DNA of 30,001 nt, taken from contig CAJFTA010000046.1 of the NCBI GenBank assembly GCA_904419835.1, positions 6,722 to 36,722 of the forward strand. Reading direction: 5' to 3'. Positions 21,834-29,839 of the stretch are shown one piece after another. The notes under the pieces were generated by a model, which saw nothing but the letters and a program-made list of their open reading frames with translations, did not search any database and had not been told where the DNA came from. The number at the start of each line of letters is the position of its first letter. Position 1 is the first letter of the stretch. The DNA is from an uncultured Pseudoflavonifractor sp. (lineage in GTDB: Bacteria; Bacillota; Clostridia; Oscillospirales; Oscillospiraceae). The position numbers and the translations under genes are program-made.

Positions 21834-22847
21834 ATGGAAAAAACCTATATTCCCCAGGGCTATGCCCCCTGTCTCAACCTGTATGACACCCAGAAGGCCA
21901 TCGCCATCCTCAAGCGGCTGTTTGAGGACACCCTGGGCGGCGCGCTCCACCTGCGCCGCGTGTCCGCGCCCCTGTTTGTGGAGGCCAGCACCGGCCTGAA
22001 CGACGACCTCAACGGCGTGGAGCGGCCGGTCTCCTTTGATATCCCCGCCGCCGGACACGACGCCCAGGTGGTCCACTCCCTGGCCAAGTGGAAGCGCATG
22101 GCCCTGTACCGCTACCAGTTCTCGGTGGGCGAGGGCCTGTACACCGACATGAACGCCATCCGCCGGGATGAGCAGCCCGACAACCTCCACTCGGTCTATG
22201 TGGACCAGTGGGACTGGGAGAAGGTCATCGCCCCCCGGGACCGGACGGTGGAATACCTCCAGGCCACGGTGCGCACCATTGTGGACTGCCTGTGCAAGAC
22301 CCAGTCCACCCTCCGTTCCATGTTCCCCCAGCTCACCGCCCTGCCGCTCATCCACTCCCAGGTGTCCTTTGTCACCACCCAGGAGCTGGAGGACCGCTGG
22401 CCCGAGCTCACCCCCAAGGAGCGGGAGGACGCCTGGGTGAAGGACCACCCCACCACCTTCCTCATGGGCATCGGCGGCGCGCTGAAGTCGGGCAAACCCC
22501 ACGACGGCCGGGCGCCCGACTACGACGACTGGGCCCTCAACGGCGACATTCTGGTGTGGAATCCGGTGCTGGAGCGGGCCTTTGAGATCTCCTCCATGGG
22601 CATCCGGGTCTCCCCCGAGTCCCTGGACCGGCAGCTCACCATCGCCGGGTGCGACGACCGCCGGGAGCTCCCCTTCCACAAGCTGCTGCTGGAGGGCAAG
22701 CTGCCCCTCACCATCGGCGGCGGCATCGGCCAGTCCAGGCTGTGCATGCTGCTGCTGGGCAAGGCCCACATCGGCGAGGTCCAGGCCAGCGTCTGGGACG
22801 GCGAGACCCTTCAGGCCTGCAGAAACGCCGGCGTCATCCTTCTGTAA
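21834..22847 (+). CDS. asnA: Aspartate-ammonia ligase (asparagine synthetase A)
   Basis: A 337-residue enzyme that makes asparagine from aspartate, ammonia and ATP, with the class II aminoacyl-tRNA synthetase-like fold. Family blocks are visible: LHLRRVSAPLFVEASTGLND and GVERPVSFDI at the N-terminus, VVHSLAKWKRMALYRYQF, GLYTDMNAIRRDE, SVYVDQWDWEKVI, and at the end LPLTIGGGIGQSRLCMLLL. Length is normal (about 330-340). AGAGGAG lies 9 nt before the ATG at 21834. It has its own promoter and is followed at 38 nt by the TIGR04255 gene. Confidence 0.97.
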   Translation: MEKTYIPQGYAPCLNLYDTQKAIAILKRLFEDTLGGALHLRRVSAPLFVEASTGLNDDLNGVERPVSFDIPAAGHDAQVVHSLAKWKRMALYRYQFSVGEGLYTDMNAIRRDEQPDNLHSVYVDQWDWEKVIAPRDRTVEYLQATVRTIVDCLCKTQSTLRSMFPQLTALPLIHSQVSFVTTQELEDRWPELTPKEREDAWVKDHPTTFLMGIGGALKSGKPHDGRAPDYDDWALNGDILVWNPVLERAFEISSMGIRVSPESLDRQLTIAGCDDRRELPFHKLLLEGKLPLTIGGGIGQSRLCMLLLGKAHIGEVQASVWDGETLQACRNAGVILL

Positions 22848-22885
22848 CCCACTCTTCCCACAGAAGATTATAAAGGAGCGGTATT

Positions 22886-23674
22886 ATGCTTTTCTCTCAC
22901 TATGACCGGTATCAGTATGCCCGCAGCCCCCTGGTGGAGGTTATCTGCCAGCTGCGGTTCCCCACTATTCTCTCCATCGCCGCCAATACCCCGGCGGACT
23001 TCCAGGATGCTGTCCGCCAGGAGTTTCCCCGCTTTACCAAAGTCCAGGAGCGCCCCGCCCCCAAGTTCGCCATGGTCGGCGGCGCGCCCAAGCTGGAGCA
23101 GCCCGAGCCCGTCACCAACTACACCTTTATCTCTGAGGACGGCCTGTGGAAGCTGAATCTGACCCAGAATTTCATTGCCCTGTCCACCCTGCGCTATCAG
23201 CGGTGGGAGGACTTTGCCCAGCGGCTGGACCGGCCCCTGGCCCAGTTCATCCAGATCTACCGCCCCGCCTTCTTTGAGCGGGTGGGCCTGCGGTACGTCA
23301 ACGCCTTCTCCCGCCGGGCCCTGGGCCTGGAGGGCACCCCCTGGTCCGACCTGATTCAGCCCGCCTTCCTGGGTGTCATGGCCGAGCCCGATGTGGACGA
23401 GCGGGCGGTGGGCAAGTGCTCCCTGGACGTGAGCATGGCCCTGGATGCGGGCCGGAAGATGAAGGTCCACGCCGGCCCCGGCCTGCTGGGCGGCGGCAAG
23501 CAGGACAAGGAGGCCAAGTTCATTCTGGACGGCGATTTCTCCGCCGCCGGAAACATCGCCCCTGACCAGGTGGCCTCCGGTCTGGAGGATCTGCACTACC
23601 ACGCGGTGCGCCTTTTCCGGGGCGCCCTCACCTCCGAGCTCCACACCGCCATGGGCGCTCAGCCCCTGGTCTGA
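22886..23674 (+). CDS. TIGR04255 family protein
   Basis: A 262-residue protein. The N-terminal YARSPLVEVICQLRF matches the start of TIGR04255, a sporadically distributed family of unknown function. Later segments RYQRWEDFAQRLDRPLAQFI and YRPAFFERVGLRYVNAFSRR fit the same family. AAAGGAGCGG precedes the ATG. There are no membrane segments or signal peptide, so it is cytoplasmic. TIGR04255 genes often sit in variable or defence-rich parts of genomes, but here the neighbour is asnA and it may be cotranscribed with it. A mobile repeat is inserted at its terminator. Confidence 0.8.
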   Translation: MLFSHYDRYQYARSPLVEVICQLRFPTILSIAANTPADFQDAVRQEFPRFTKVQERPAPKFAMVGGAPKLEQPEPVTNYTFISEDGLWKLNLTQNFIALSTLRYQRWEDFAQRLDRPLAQFIQIYRPAFFERVGLRYVNAFSRRALGLEGTPWSDLIQPAFLGVMAEPDVDERAVGKCSLDVSMALDAGRKMKVHAGPGLLGGGKQDKEAKFILDGDFSAAGNIAPDQVASGLEDLHYHAVRLFRGALTSELHTAMGAQPLV

Positions 23675-23698
23675 ACCCATTTCTCTCTCTGTTCCTCC

Positions 23699-23727
23699 CT
23701 GCCCGCCGGCCTGATGCCGGCGGGCAT
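23699..23727 (+). terminator. Proximal copy of the duplicated TIGR04255-gene terminator hairpin (no T-tract)
   Basis: GCCCGCCGGC / GCCGGCGGGC forms the stem. The 29-bp segment is identical to 23912-23940. It is followed by CAGGCTGTCG, the end of the repeat element, and not by T residues. Confidence 0.8.
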
Positions 23728-23911
23728 CAGGCTGTCGAAAAAGTGGCTTCCGCCACTTTTTCGAAGGAGCTTCATGAAATTTTCGCCTCGATTTCTGATG
23801 AAATTGTCGGCAAAAATTTCATGAGAAGTGTCATTTTCGAGGCGCATGCGTCATCTGCGGATGACGGAACTCTGCGAGGCTTCCCCTTCTGGGAGGTTTT
23901 TCGACACGCTG
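23728..23911 (+). mobile_element. Terminator-associated repeat element, copy 2 (184 bp)
   Basis: Flanked by exact 29-bp direct repeats of a terminator hairpin. The ends are terminal inverted repeats: CAGGCTGTCGAAAAA at the left, and the right end read in reverse is CAGCGTGTCGAAAAA. It contains the same AAAAAGTGGC-TTCC-GCCACTTTTT hairpin and TCATGAAATTTT / AAAATTTCATGA inverted repeat as the other copies. Relative to copies 1 and 3 it lacks about 31 bp after GGCGCATG. No credible ORF. Confidence 0.75.
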
Positions 23912-23940
23912 CTGCCCGCCGGCCTGATGCCGGCGGGCAT
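23912..23940 (+). terminator. Distal copy of the duplicated terminator hairpin, with T-tract
   Basis: Identical over 29 bp to 23699-23727, but followed by TTTTTTCATTTTTTC, so it carries the T-tract of the original terminator of the TIGR04255 gene. Confidence 0.85.
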
Positions 23941-24021
23941 TTTTTCATTTTTTCACTTTAAAACATTATTTCTCTTTTTTCTGTCATTTATGACAAAATT
24001 GATTTGCATACTGTTTTTGGG

Positions 24022-24136
24022 TTGACAAAGGTGGTTAGCTTGTGTAAACTTCTTTTGTTAGATAGAGCTAACCGTTCATTTCTCAGGAAGCAGACCGCTT
24101 CTTTTCTTTTTTGCCCTAAAGTTAGCTTTCGCTAAT
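24022..24136 (+). promoter_or_regulatory. Promoter and GTTAGC-type palindromes upstream of the ABC transporter operon
   Basis: TTGACA (24022-24027), 17-nt spacer and TAAACT (24045-24050) form a sigma-A promoter. GGTTAGCT (24033-24040) and AGCTAACC (24066-24073) are an inverted pair bracketing the -10 box. A second palindrome, TTAGC-TTTC-GCTAA (24122-24135), lies just before the ribosome site. In the leader GAAGC / GCTTC is followed by TTTTCTTTTTT, a weak terminator-like stem. The repeated GTTAGC units suggest an operator for a dimeric repressor, such as a metal- or MarR-type regulator; which one is not visible. Confidence 0.7.
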
Positions 24137-24158
24137 ATCAGAAAGGAGACCCTCTGCC

Positions 24159-25907
24159 ATGATGATCAACAAGCGGCTCATCGGAATCGTCCCCGAGAGC
24201 AAACGGTATATCGCTGGAAACGTGGCCTTCCAGTGGCTGGGTATGGCCAGCAACGCGGCCATGATTTTTTCCTTTGCCTGGGTGCTTCAGGGCCTGCTGG
24301 ACGGCAGCCTGCCTCCCTGGGGCCTGCCCGCCGCGGCGGGCGTGGTGGCGCTGGCCGCGGCGGTGCGGTGGCTGTGCGCCGTGGGTGCGGGACGGATGAG
24401 CTTCCAGGCCGCCAAAGCGGTGAAGCAGGTGCTCCGCCGCAGAATTTATGAAAAACTTCTCCGGCTGGGCCCGGCGTACAGCCAGAAGTGCTCCACCGCC
24501 GAGGCGGTGCAGCTGTCCACCGAGGGCGTGGAGCAGCTGGAGACCTACTTCGGCGGCTATCTGCCCCAGTTCTTTTACAGCATGCTGGCCCCGGTCACCC
24601 TGTTCCTCCTGCTCTCCCCGGTGAGCCTGAAGGCGGCCGCGGCCCTGCTGGTGTGCGTGCCCCTCATCCCCATTGCCATCGCCGCCGTGCAGACCATCGC
24701 CAAGCGGCTGCTGGGCAAGTACTGGGGGCAGTACGCCGCCCTGGGGGACACCTTTCTGGAAAATCTCCAGGGCCTGACCACTCTGAAGATCTACCAGGCC
24801 GACCAGGCCCGCCATGAGGAGATGAACCTGGAGGCCGAGTCCTTCCGCCGCATCACCATGAAGGTGCTCTCCATGCAGCTCAACTCCATCACCATCATGG
24901 ACCTGGTGGCCTACGGCGGCGCGGCCCTGGGCATCGCCCTGGCCGTGGTGGAGCTGCGGGCCGGAGCGGTGGGCTTTGCCGGGTGCTTCGCCATCCTGCT
25001 GCTCTCCGCCGAGTTCTTCCTGCCCATGCGGCAGTTGGGCTCCTTCTTCCACGTGGCCATGAACGGCATGGCGGCCAGCGACCGGATCTTTGCCCTGCTG
25101 GACCTGCCGGAGGAGACCTCCGGCACGGTGGAGAAGGCCCCTGAGGGCGGCCTGCGCTGCCGCGGGCTCCGCTTCTCCTACGAGACCGACCGTGAGGTGC
25201 TCCACGGGCTGGACATGGACTTCCAGCCCAACAGCTGCACCGCCATTGTGGGCGAGAGCGGCTGCGGCAAGAGCACTGTGGCCAGCCTTCTCTCCGGCCG
25301 CCTGCGGGGGTACGCCGGGGAGGTCACCCTGGGCGGTACCGATCTGTCCGCCCTGTCCGGCGAGGCCCTCACCAGAGCGGTGACTTATGTGGGCTTCAAC
25401 AGCTGGATTTTCCGGGGCACCGTGCGGGAGAACCTGCTGATGGCCAGGCCCGACGCCAGCGAGGGCCAGCTTTGGGCCGCCCTGGAGCGGGCCAACCTGG
25501 CCGGTTTCCTCCGCAGCGAGGGCGGGCTGGATCTGGCCCTGGAGAGCCAGGGGGCCAACCTGTCCGGCGGACAGCGGCAGCGGCTGGCCCTGGCCCGGGC
25601 CCTGCTCCACGACAGCCCGGTGTACATCTTTGACGAGGCCACCTCCAACATCGACCCGGACAGCGAGAACGACATTATGGAGCAGATTATGCTCCTGAGC
25701 CGGGAAAAGACGGTGGTGCTCATCACCCACCGGCTGGCCAACGTCACCGCCGCCCGCCGCATCTACGTCATGGACGGCGGGCGGCTGGCGGGGGCGGGGA
25801 CCCACGCCGCCCTGCTCTCCCAGGGCGGGCGCTACAAGGACCTGTGGGAGAGCCAGCAGGCGCTGGAGGAGATCGGAATGTACGAAAAGGAGGCGGAGGC
25901 GGTATGA
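24159..25907 (+). CDS. ABC transporter, fused permease-ATPase half-transporter (first subunit)
   Basis: A 582-residue protein with an N-terminal exporter-type membrane domain (about residues 15-310, several hydrophobic helices) and a C-terminal ATPase. Walker A GESGCGKST begins near 365, the signature LSGGQRQRLALARALL near 468, Walker B VYIFDEATSNID near 488, and the switch His is in VVLITHRLANV. It overlaps the next ABC gene by 4 nt (ATGA), so the two probably form a heterodimer. This two-gene layout is shared by CydDC-like exporters and IrtAB/YbtPQ-type importers for iron compounds; the substrate is not decided here. AAAGGAGAC precedes the ATG at 24159. Confidence 0.92.
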   Translation: MMINKRLIGIVPESKRYIAGNVAFQWLGMASNAAMIFSFAWVLQGLLDGSLPPWGLPAAAGVVALAAAVRWLCAVGAGRMSFQAAKAVKQVLRRRIYEKLLRLGPAYSQKCSTAEAVQLSTEGVEQLETYFGGYLPQFFYSMLAPVTLFLLLSPVSLKAAAALLVCVPLIPIAIAAVQTIAKRLLGKYWGQYAALGDTFLENLQGLTTLKIYQADQARHEEMNLEAESFRRITMKVLSMQLNSITIMDLVAYGGAALGIALAVVELRAGAVGFAGCFAILLLSAEFFLPMRQLGSFFHVAMNGMAASDRIFALLDLPEETSGTVEKAPEGGLRCRGLRFSYETDREVLHGLDMDFQPNSCTAIVGESGCGKSTVASLLSGRLRGYAGEVTLGGTDLSALSGEALTRAVTYVGFNSWIFRGTVRENLLMARPDASEGQLWAALERANLAGFLRSEGGLDLALESQGANLSGGQRQRLALARALLHDSPVYIFDEATSNIDPDSENDIMEQIMLLSREKTVVLITHRLANVTAARRIYVMDGGRLAGAGTHAALLSQGGRYKDLWESQQALEEIGMYEKEAEAV

Positions 25908-27574
25908 GCCGGAAGAACGCAACGCGAAGCGGCCTGGGCATTATGGCCCGGCTGATTGTACTGGTGGGGCCTCTGCTGCCCTTTATGGTGCTGGCCATCG
26001 CCCTGGGCGTGGCCGGGTTCCTGTGCGCCACCGCCATCACCGTCCTGGGCGGCTGGGCCATGCTGGACGTGATGGGGCTGGATGCCCCCATGTCCTTCAT
26101 CCTGCTGTTCCATTTTCTGGCCCTCGCGGCGGTGCTGCGGGGCTTCCTGCGGTACGGCGAGCAGGCCTGCAACCACTTCATCGCCTTCAAGCTGCTGGCC
26201 CTGGTGCGGGACAAGGTCTTCGGCGCCCTGCGCCGCCTGTGCCCCGCCAAGCTGGAGGGCCGGGACCGGGGCGACCTCATCGCCCTTATCACCTCGGACA
26301 TCGAGCTGCTGGAGGTCTTTTACGCCCATACCATCTCCCCCGCCGCCATCGCCCTCATCATGTCGGTGATCATGGCGGTGTTTATCGGCTCCTTCCACCC
26401 CCTGCTGGGCGTGGTGGCCGCTATCGCCTATGTGACCGTCGGTCTGGCGCTGCCCTTCCTCATCTCCCGCAGCACCGGGGACGCGGGAGGGCGGTTCCGG
26501 GCCGGCGCGGGGGCACTCAGCGGCTTTGTGCTGGACAGCCTGCGGGGCCTGCGGGAGATCCTCCAGTACCGCCGGGGCGCTCAGCGTCTGGAGGAGCTGG
26601 ACGCACGGACCGCCGCCCTCTCGGACACGGAGCGGCAGCTGAAGGACGCCGCCGCCCGGGGCACGGCCCTGACCAATACCGTGATCCTCCTCTTTGACCT
26701 GGCCATGCTTCTCGCCGCCGCCCTGCTGTTCCAGGCCGGGCGGGTGGGGTTCGACGGGGTGCTCATCCCCCTGGTGGCCCTCATGAGCTCCTTCGGCCCG
26801 GTGGTGGCGCTGGCCAACCTGGGCAGCACACTCCAGAACACCCTGGCCGCCGGCGGCCGGGTGCTGGATCTGCTGGACGAGGCCCCTCTGGTGGAGGAGG
26901 TGTCGGGCAAGGCCCCTGTGTCCTTCTCCGGCGGCAGCTGTGAACACGTCACCTTCTCCTACGGGGAAGAGACCATCCTATCCGACCTGAGCCTGGACAT
27001 CCGCAAGGGTGAGATTTTGGGCATCATCGGCCCCAGCGGCAGCGGGAAATCCACCCTGCTGCGGCTGCTCATGCGGTTCTGGGATGTGAACCACGGCTCC
27101 GTGAAGCTGTCCAATACCGACGTAAAGGACATCAACACCGCTGACCTGCGGCAGATTGAGGCCCTGGTGACCCAGGACACCCACCTGTTCCACGACAGCA
27201 TCGCCAACAACCTGCGCATCGCCAAGCCGGACGCCACCCAGGAGGAGCTGGAGGACGCCTGCCGCAAGGCTTCGGTCCACGACTTTATCCTCTCCCTGCC
27301 CAAGGGGTACGACACCCCGGTGGGCGAGCTGGGAGACACCCTGTCCGGCGGCGAGCGGCAGCGGCTGGGTCTGGCCCGTGCCTTCCTCCACGGCGCGCCC
27401 CTGCTGCTGCTGGATGAGCCCACCAGCAACCTGGACAGCCTGAACGAGGCGGTTATCCTCAAGGCCCTGAAAGAGGAGCAGGGGAACCGGACCGTGGTGC
27501 TGGTGTCCCACCGGGCTTCCACCATGGGCATCGCCCACCGGGTGTGCCGGGTGGCCAACGGGAGGATGAGCTGA
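25904..27574 (+). CDS. ABC transporter, fused permease-ATPase half-transporter (second subunit)
   Basis: A 556-residue partner of the preceding gene, starting at the ATG that overlaps its stop (25904-25907). The membrane domain spans about residues 15-300. The ATPase has Walker A GPSGSGKST near 376, LSGGERQRLGLARAFL near 480, LLLLDEPTSNLD and VVLVSHRAS. LRDKVFGALRRLCPAKLEGR and GDLIALITSDIELLEVFYAH resemble the IrtB/YbtQ/CydC side of such pairs. It ends sharing one base with the next start (TGATG), so the four genes 24159-28340 form one translationally coupled operon. Confidence 0.92.
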   Translation: MSRKNATRSGLGIMARLIVLVGPLLPFMVLAIALGVAGFLCATAITVLGGWAMLDVMGLDAPMSFILLFHFLALAAVLRGFLRYGEQACNHFIAFKLLALVRDKVFGALRRLCPAKLEGRDRGDLIALITSDIELLEVFYAHTISPAAIALIMSVIMAVFIGSFHPLLGVVAAIAYVTVGLALPFLISRSTGDAGGRFRAGAGALSGFVLDSLRGLREILQYRRGAQRLEELDARTAALSDTERQLKDAAARGTALTNTVILLFDLAMLLAAALLFQAGRVGFDGVLIPLVALMSSFGPVVALANLGSTLQNTLAAGGRVLDLLDEAPLVEEVSGKAPVSFSGGSCEHVTFSYGEETILSDLSLDIRKGEILGIIGPSGSGKSTLLRLLMRFWDVNHGSVKLSNTDVKDINTADLRQIEALVTQDTHLFHDSIANNLRIAKPDATQEELEDACRKASVHDFILSLPKGYDTPVGELGDTLSGGERQRLGLARAFLHGAPLLLLDEPTSNLDSLNEAVILKALKEEQGNRTVVLVSHRASTMGIAHRVCRVANGRMS

Positions 27575-27918
27575 TGGGCGCTGACATCGAGGCCAAGCGG
27601 CAGCGGGAAAAGGCCATGGTCAACGAGATGATCGCCCTCTACTGCCGGAAGAAGCACGGCACACGGAACAGCCTCTGCCCCGACTGCGCCGCCCTGGCGG
27701 CCTACGCCCTGCAGCGGAGCGACCGCTGTCCCTTTATGGAGACCAAGACCTTCTGTTCCAACTGTAAAGTCCACTGCTACAAGCCGGAGATGCGGGAGAA
27801 GATTCGGGCGGTGATGCGGTTTTCCGGCCCCCGGATGCTCTTTGTCCACCCTGTAGCCGCCATCCGGCACGTTATGGAAACCAATCGAGAAAAACGACGA
27901 CTGGAGGAACCGGGATGA
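27574..27918 (+). CDS. Nitrous oxide-stimulated promoter family protein
   Basis: A 114-residue Cys-rich protein with paired cysteines: HGTRNSLCPDCAALAAYALQ (C-x2-C), DRCPFMETKTFCSNCKVHCY (further C-x2-C and single Cys), then KPEMREKIRAVMRFSGPRML. This is the pattern of the nitrous oxide-stimulated promoter family, whose function is unknown; the cysteines suggest metal or Fe-S binding. It begins inside the stop codon of the second ABC gene and overlaps the YbaN gene by 4 nt. A metal link would fit the operon, but that is inference. Confidence 0.87.
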   Translation: MGADIEAKRQREKAMVNEMIALYCRKKHGTRNSLCPDCAALAAYALQRSDRCPFMETKTFCSNCKVHCYKPEMREKIRAVMRFSGPRMLFVHPVAAIRHVMETNREKRRLEEPG

Positions 27919-28340
27919 AAAAAGTACTCTACATCATGCTGGGCTGTATTGGCCTGGGCCTGGGCGCCCTGGGCGCCGCCCTGCCCCTGCTGCCCGCCTT
28001 CCCCTTCCTGATGCTCTCCGCCTTCTGCTTTGCCCGCAGCTCGGAGAAGCTCCACAGCTGGTTCGTCTCCACCAAGCTCTACAAGAACAACCTGGAGAGC
28101 TTTGTCCGGGGCAGGGGCATGACCTGGCGGACCAAGCTGCGGATCATGGCGGTGGTCACCCTGACCATGGCCTTCGGCTTTGCCATGATGGGCCGGGTGC
28201 CGGTGGGGCGGATTGTTCTGGCGGTTGTCTGGGTGTGCCATATCCTGTACTTCGTCTTCGGCATCCGCACCATCCCCGCTGCCCAGACGGCGGAGGAGCA
28301 GTCGGATGACCCCTGGCAGGACGAGGACGCCGCCGCATAA
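27915..28340 (+). CDS. YbaN (DUF454) family inner-membrane protein
   Basis: A 141-residue protein with three or four membrane helices. The DUF454 signature is clear: GALGAALPLLPAFPFLMLSA followed by CFARSSEKLHSWF, then LYKNNLESFVRGRGMTWRTK. Function is unknown. Homologues often sit beside the nitrous-oxide-promoter family and iron- or heme-related ABC genes. The start ATG overlaps the previous stop (ATGA). The last 20 residues are acidic and variable. It is the last gene of the operon; no strong terminator follows at once, though two hairpins lie at 28400-28458. Confidence 0.9.
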   Translation: MKKVLYIMLGCIGLGLGALGAALPLLPAFPFLMLSAFCFARSSEKLHSWFVSTKLYKNNLESFVRGRGMTWRTKLRIMAVVTLTMAFGFAMMGRVPVGRIVLAVVWVCHILYFVFGIRTIPAAQTAEEQSDDPWQDEDAAA

Positions 28341-28399
28341 TCCCGGCAGCCGTCTCTGTTATGAAATTCCATTGAGGTTTCTTCCCATATTTCCTACTG

Positions 28400-28458
28400 T
28401 TTGCTGTGCAAAAGCATAGCAAACTTGGCCATGTGCCGCATTCAGCGGCACGCCCAAG
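28400..28458. repeat. Two adjacent hairpins in the ybaN-fprA intergenic region
   Basis: TTTGCTGTGC / GCATAGCAAA with loop AAAA (28400-28409 / 28414-28423, one mismatch) is followed immediately by a two-part stem, CTTGG/CCAAG around GTGCCGC/GCGGCAC (28424-28458). Neither has a T-tract. They fill much of the 245-bp gap before fprA, which otherwise holds only the promoter. Confidence 0.6.
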
Positions 28459-28485
28459 CGCATGAAGTTTTATATGGTTTTCCAA

Positions 28486-28514
28486 TTGACTTCTCCCCTC
28501 CCGTTCCTTATACT
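28486..28514 (+). promoter_or_regulatory. Sigma-A promoter of the flavodiiron gene
   Basis: TTGACT (28486-28491), 17-nt spacer, TATACT (28509-28514), about 72 nt before the start codon. Confidence 0.85.
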
Positions 28515-28585
28515 TTTTAGGCAGAAAACATGGGCGGCCCGGAGATTGCCGCATGCCGCCCCAGATAAAAAGGAGAGCGATTGCT

Positions 28586-29779
28586 ATGGGTACCATTCAG
28601 CTGGCCGAGCGCCTCTACTCTGTGGGCGTACTGAACCCCGGCCTGCGTATTTTCGACATTATCATGCCCGCCCCTTACGGCACCAGCTACAACGCCTATC
28701 TGCTCACCGGTGAGAAGAACGTGTTGGTGGAGACCGTCCACGCCGACTACTGGGACGAGTACCGCTCCAACATCGAGCAGGTGCTCCCCCTGGAGAAGAT
28801 TGACTATCTGGTCATGAACCACAACGAGCCCGACCACTCGGGCAGCGTGGCCAAGCTGCTGGAGGCCTGCCCCAACCTGACCATCCTGTGCACCGCCGCC
28901 GGAAAGAAGCACCTGACCGACATCACCAACAGCGCCGCCCTGCCCTGCCGGGTGGTGAAGCAGGGGGACAGCGTGGATCTGGGCGGCGGCCGCACGCTGG
29001 AGTTCCTGCCCTCCGCCATGCTCCACTGGGCGGACTCCATGTTCACCTGGTGCCCCCAGGACAAGGTGCTCTTCACCTGCGATTTCCTGGGCGCCCACTA
29101 CTGCGAGCCCACCATGCTGGACCGCAACATCCACGACCAGAAGGCCTATCTGGACATGGTGGCCCACTACTACAACTGCATCTTCGGCCCCTTCAAGCCC
29201 CACGTGCTGGCCGGTCTGGACAAAATCGAGCCTCTGAACCCCGCCATCATCTGCCCCAGCCACGGCCCCTGCCTCACCAGCTGCATCGGCGAGATCGAGG
29301 GCCTCTACCGCCAGTGGAGCACCCCCGCCGCCAAGGACGGGAAGATGGCCGCCGTGCTCTACTGCTCCGCCTACGGCTGCACCGCCGCCCTGGCGGAGGC
29401 CGCTGCCGCCGCCCTCCGGGAGGCCGGAGTGCGGGTGGAGCTGCGGGATGTGAGCACCACCCCCCTGAGCGAGACCGCCGCCCTGGCCAACGAGTGCGAC
29501 CTGCTGGCCGTGGGCGCGCCCACCATCAACCGGGACGCCCCCAAGCCCATCTGGGACGTGCTCACCTCCATTGACGCCATCAACTGCGCCAAGAAGCCCG
29601 CCTTTGTCTTTGGCTCCTACGGCTGGAGCGGCGAGGGCCCCGAGATGCTGCGCAGCCGGCTCTCCCAGCTGCGGTTCAGCGTGCCCGACGCCGCCTTCCG
29701 CTGCACCTTTACCCCCGCCCAGGCCGATCTGGACGCCGTGGCCGCCCTGGCCCGGGAGGCCGTGGCCAAGCTGGGCTGA
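28586..29779 (+). CDS. FprA-type flavodiiron protein
   Basis: A 397-residue A-type flavoprotein that reduces oxygen to water, or nitric oxide to nitrous oxide, in the cytoplasm of anaerobes. The N-terminal metallo-beta-lactamase domain has the diiron ligands in MNHNEPDHSG (H79, E81, D83, H84), SAMLHWADSMFTW, LFTCDFLGAHY and CPSHGPC. The C-terminal flavodoxin domain (from about 255) has the FMN loops VLYCSAYGCTAALAE and LLAVGAPTINRD, then FVFGSYGWSGEGP. There is no C-terminal rubredoxin extension. AAAAGGAG lies 10 nt before the ATG. Together with rubrerythrin it forms the oxygen-defence set of this window. Confidence 0.95.
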   Translation: MGTIQLAERLYSVGVLNPGLRIFDIIMPAPYGTSYNAYLLTGEKNVLVETVHADYWDEYRSNIEQVLPLEKIDYLVMNHNEPDHSGSVAKLLEACPNLTILCTAAGKKHLTDITNSAALPCRVVKQGDSVDLGGGRTLEFLPSAMLHWADSMFTWCPQDKVLFTCDFLGAHYCEPTMLDRNIHDQKAYLDMVAHYYNCIFGPFKPHVLAGLDKIEPLNPAIICPSHGPCLTSCIGEIEGLYRQWSTPAAKDGKMAAVLYCSAYGCTAALAEAAAAALREAGVRVELRDVSTTPLSETAALANECDLLAVGAPTINRDAPKPIWDVLTSIDAINCAKKPAFVFGSYGWSGEGPEMLRSRLSQLRFSVPDAAFRCTFTPAQADLDAVAALAREAVAKLG

Positions 29780-29803
29780 ATCCCCGCTGAAATAACACAG
29801 CAC

Positions 29804-29838
29804 AGCGGACAGAATTGCGCTCTGCAATTCTGTCCGCT
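29804..29838 (+). terminator. Hairpin after fprA, adjoining repeat element copy 3
   Basis: A perfect 15-bp stem, AGCGGACAGAATTGC / GCAATTCTGTCCGCT, with loop GCTCT. It is followed by ACAGGCTGTCG, the element end, with no T-tract, exactly as at the proximal hairpins beside copies 1 and 2. Confidence 0.8.
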
Positions 29839-29839
29839 A

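Noticed and set aside
24138..25922. Minus-strand frame opposite the first ABC gene
   Set aside because: Antisense of a gene with intact Walker A, signature and Walker B motifs; no motif of its own.
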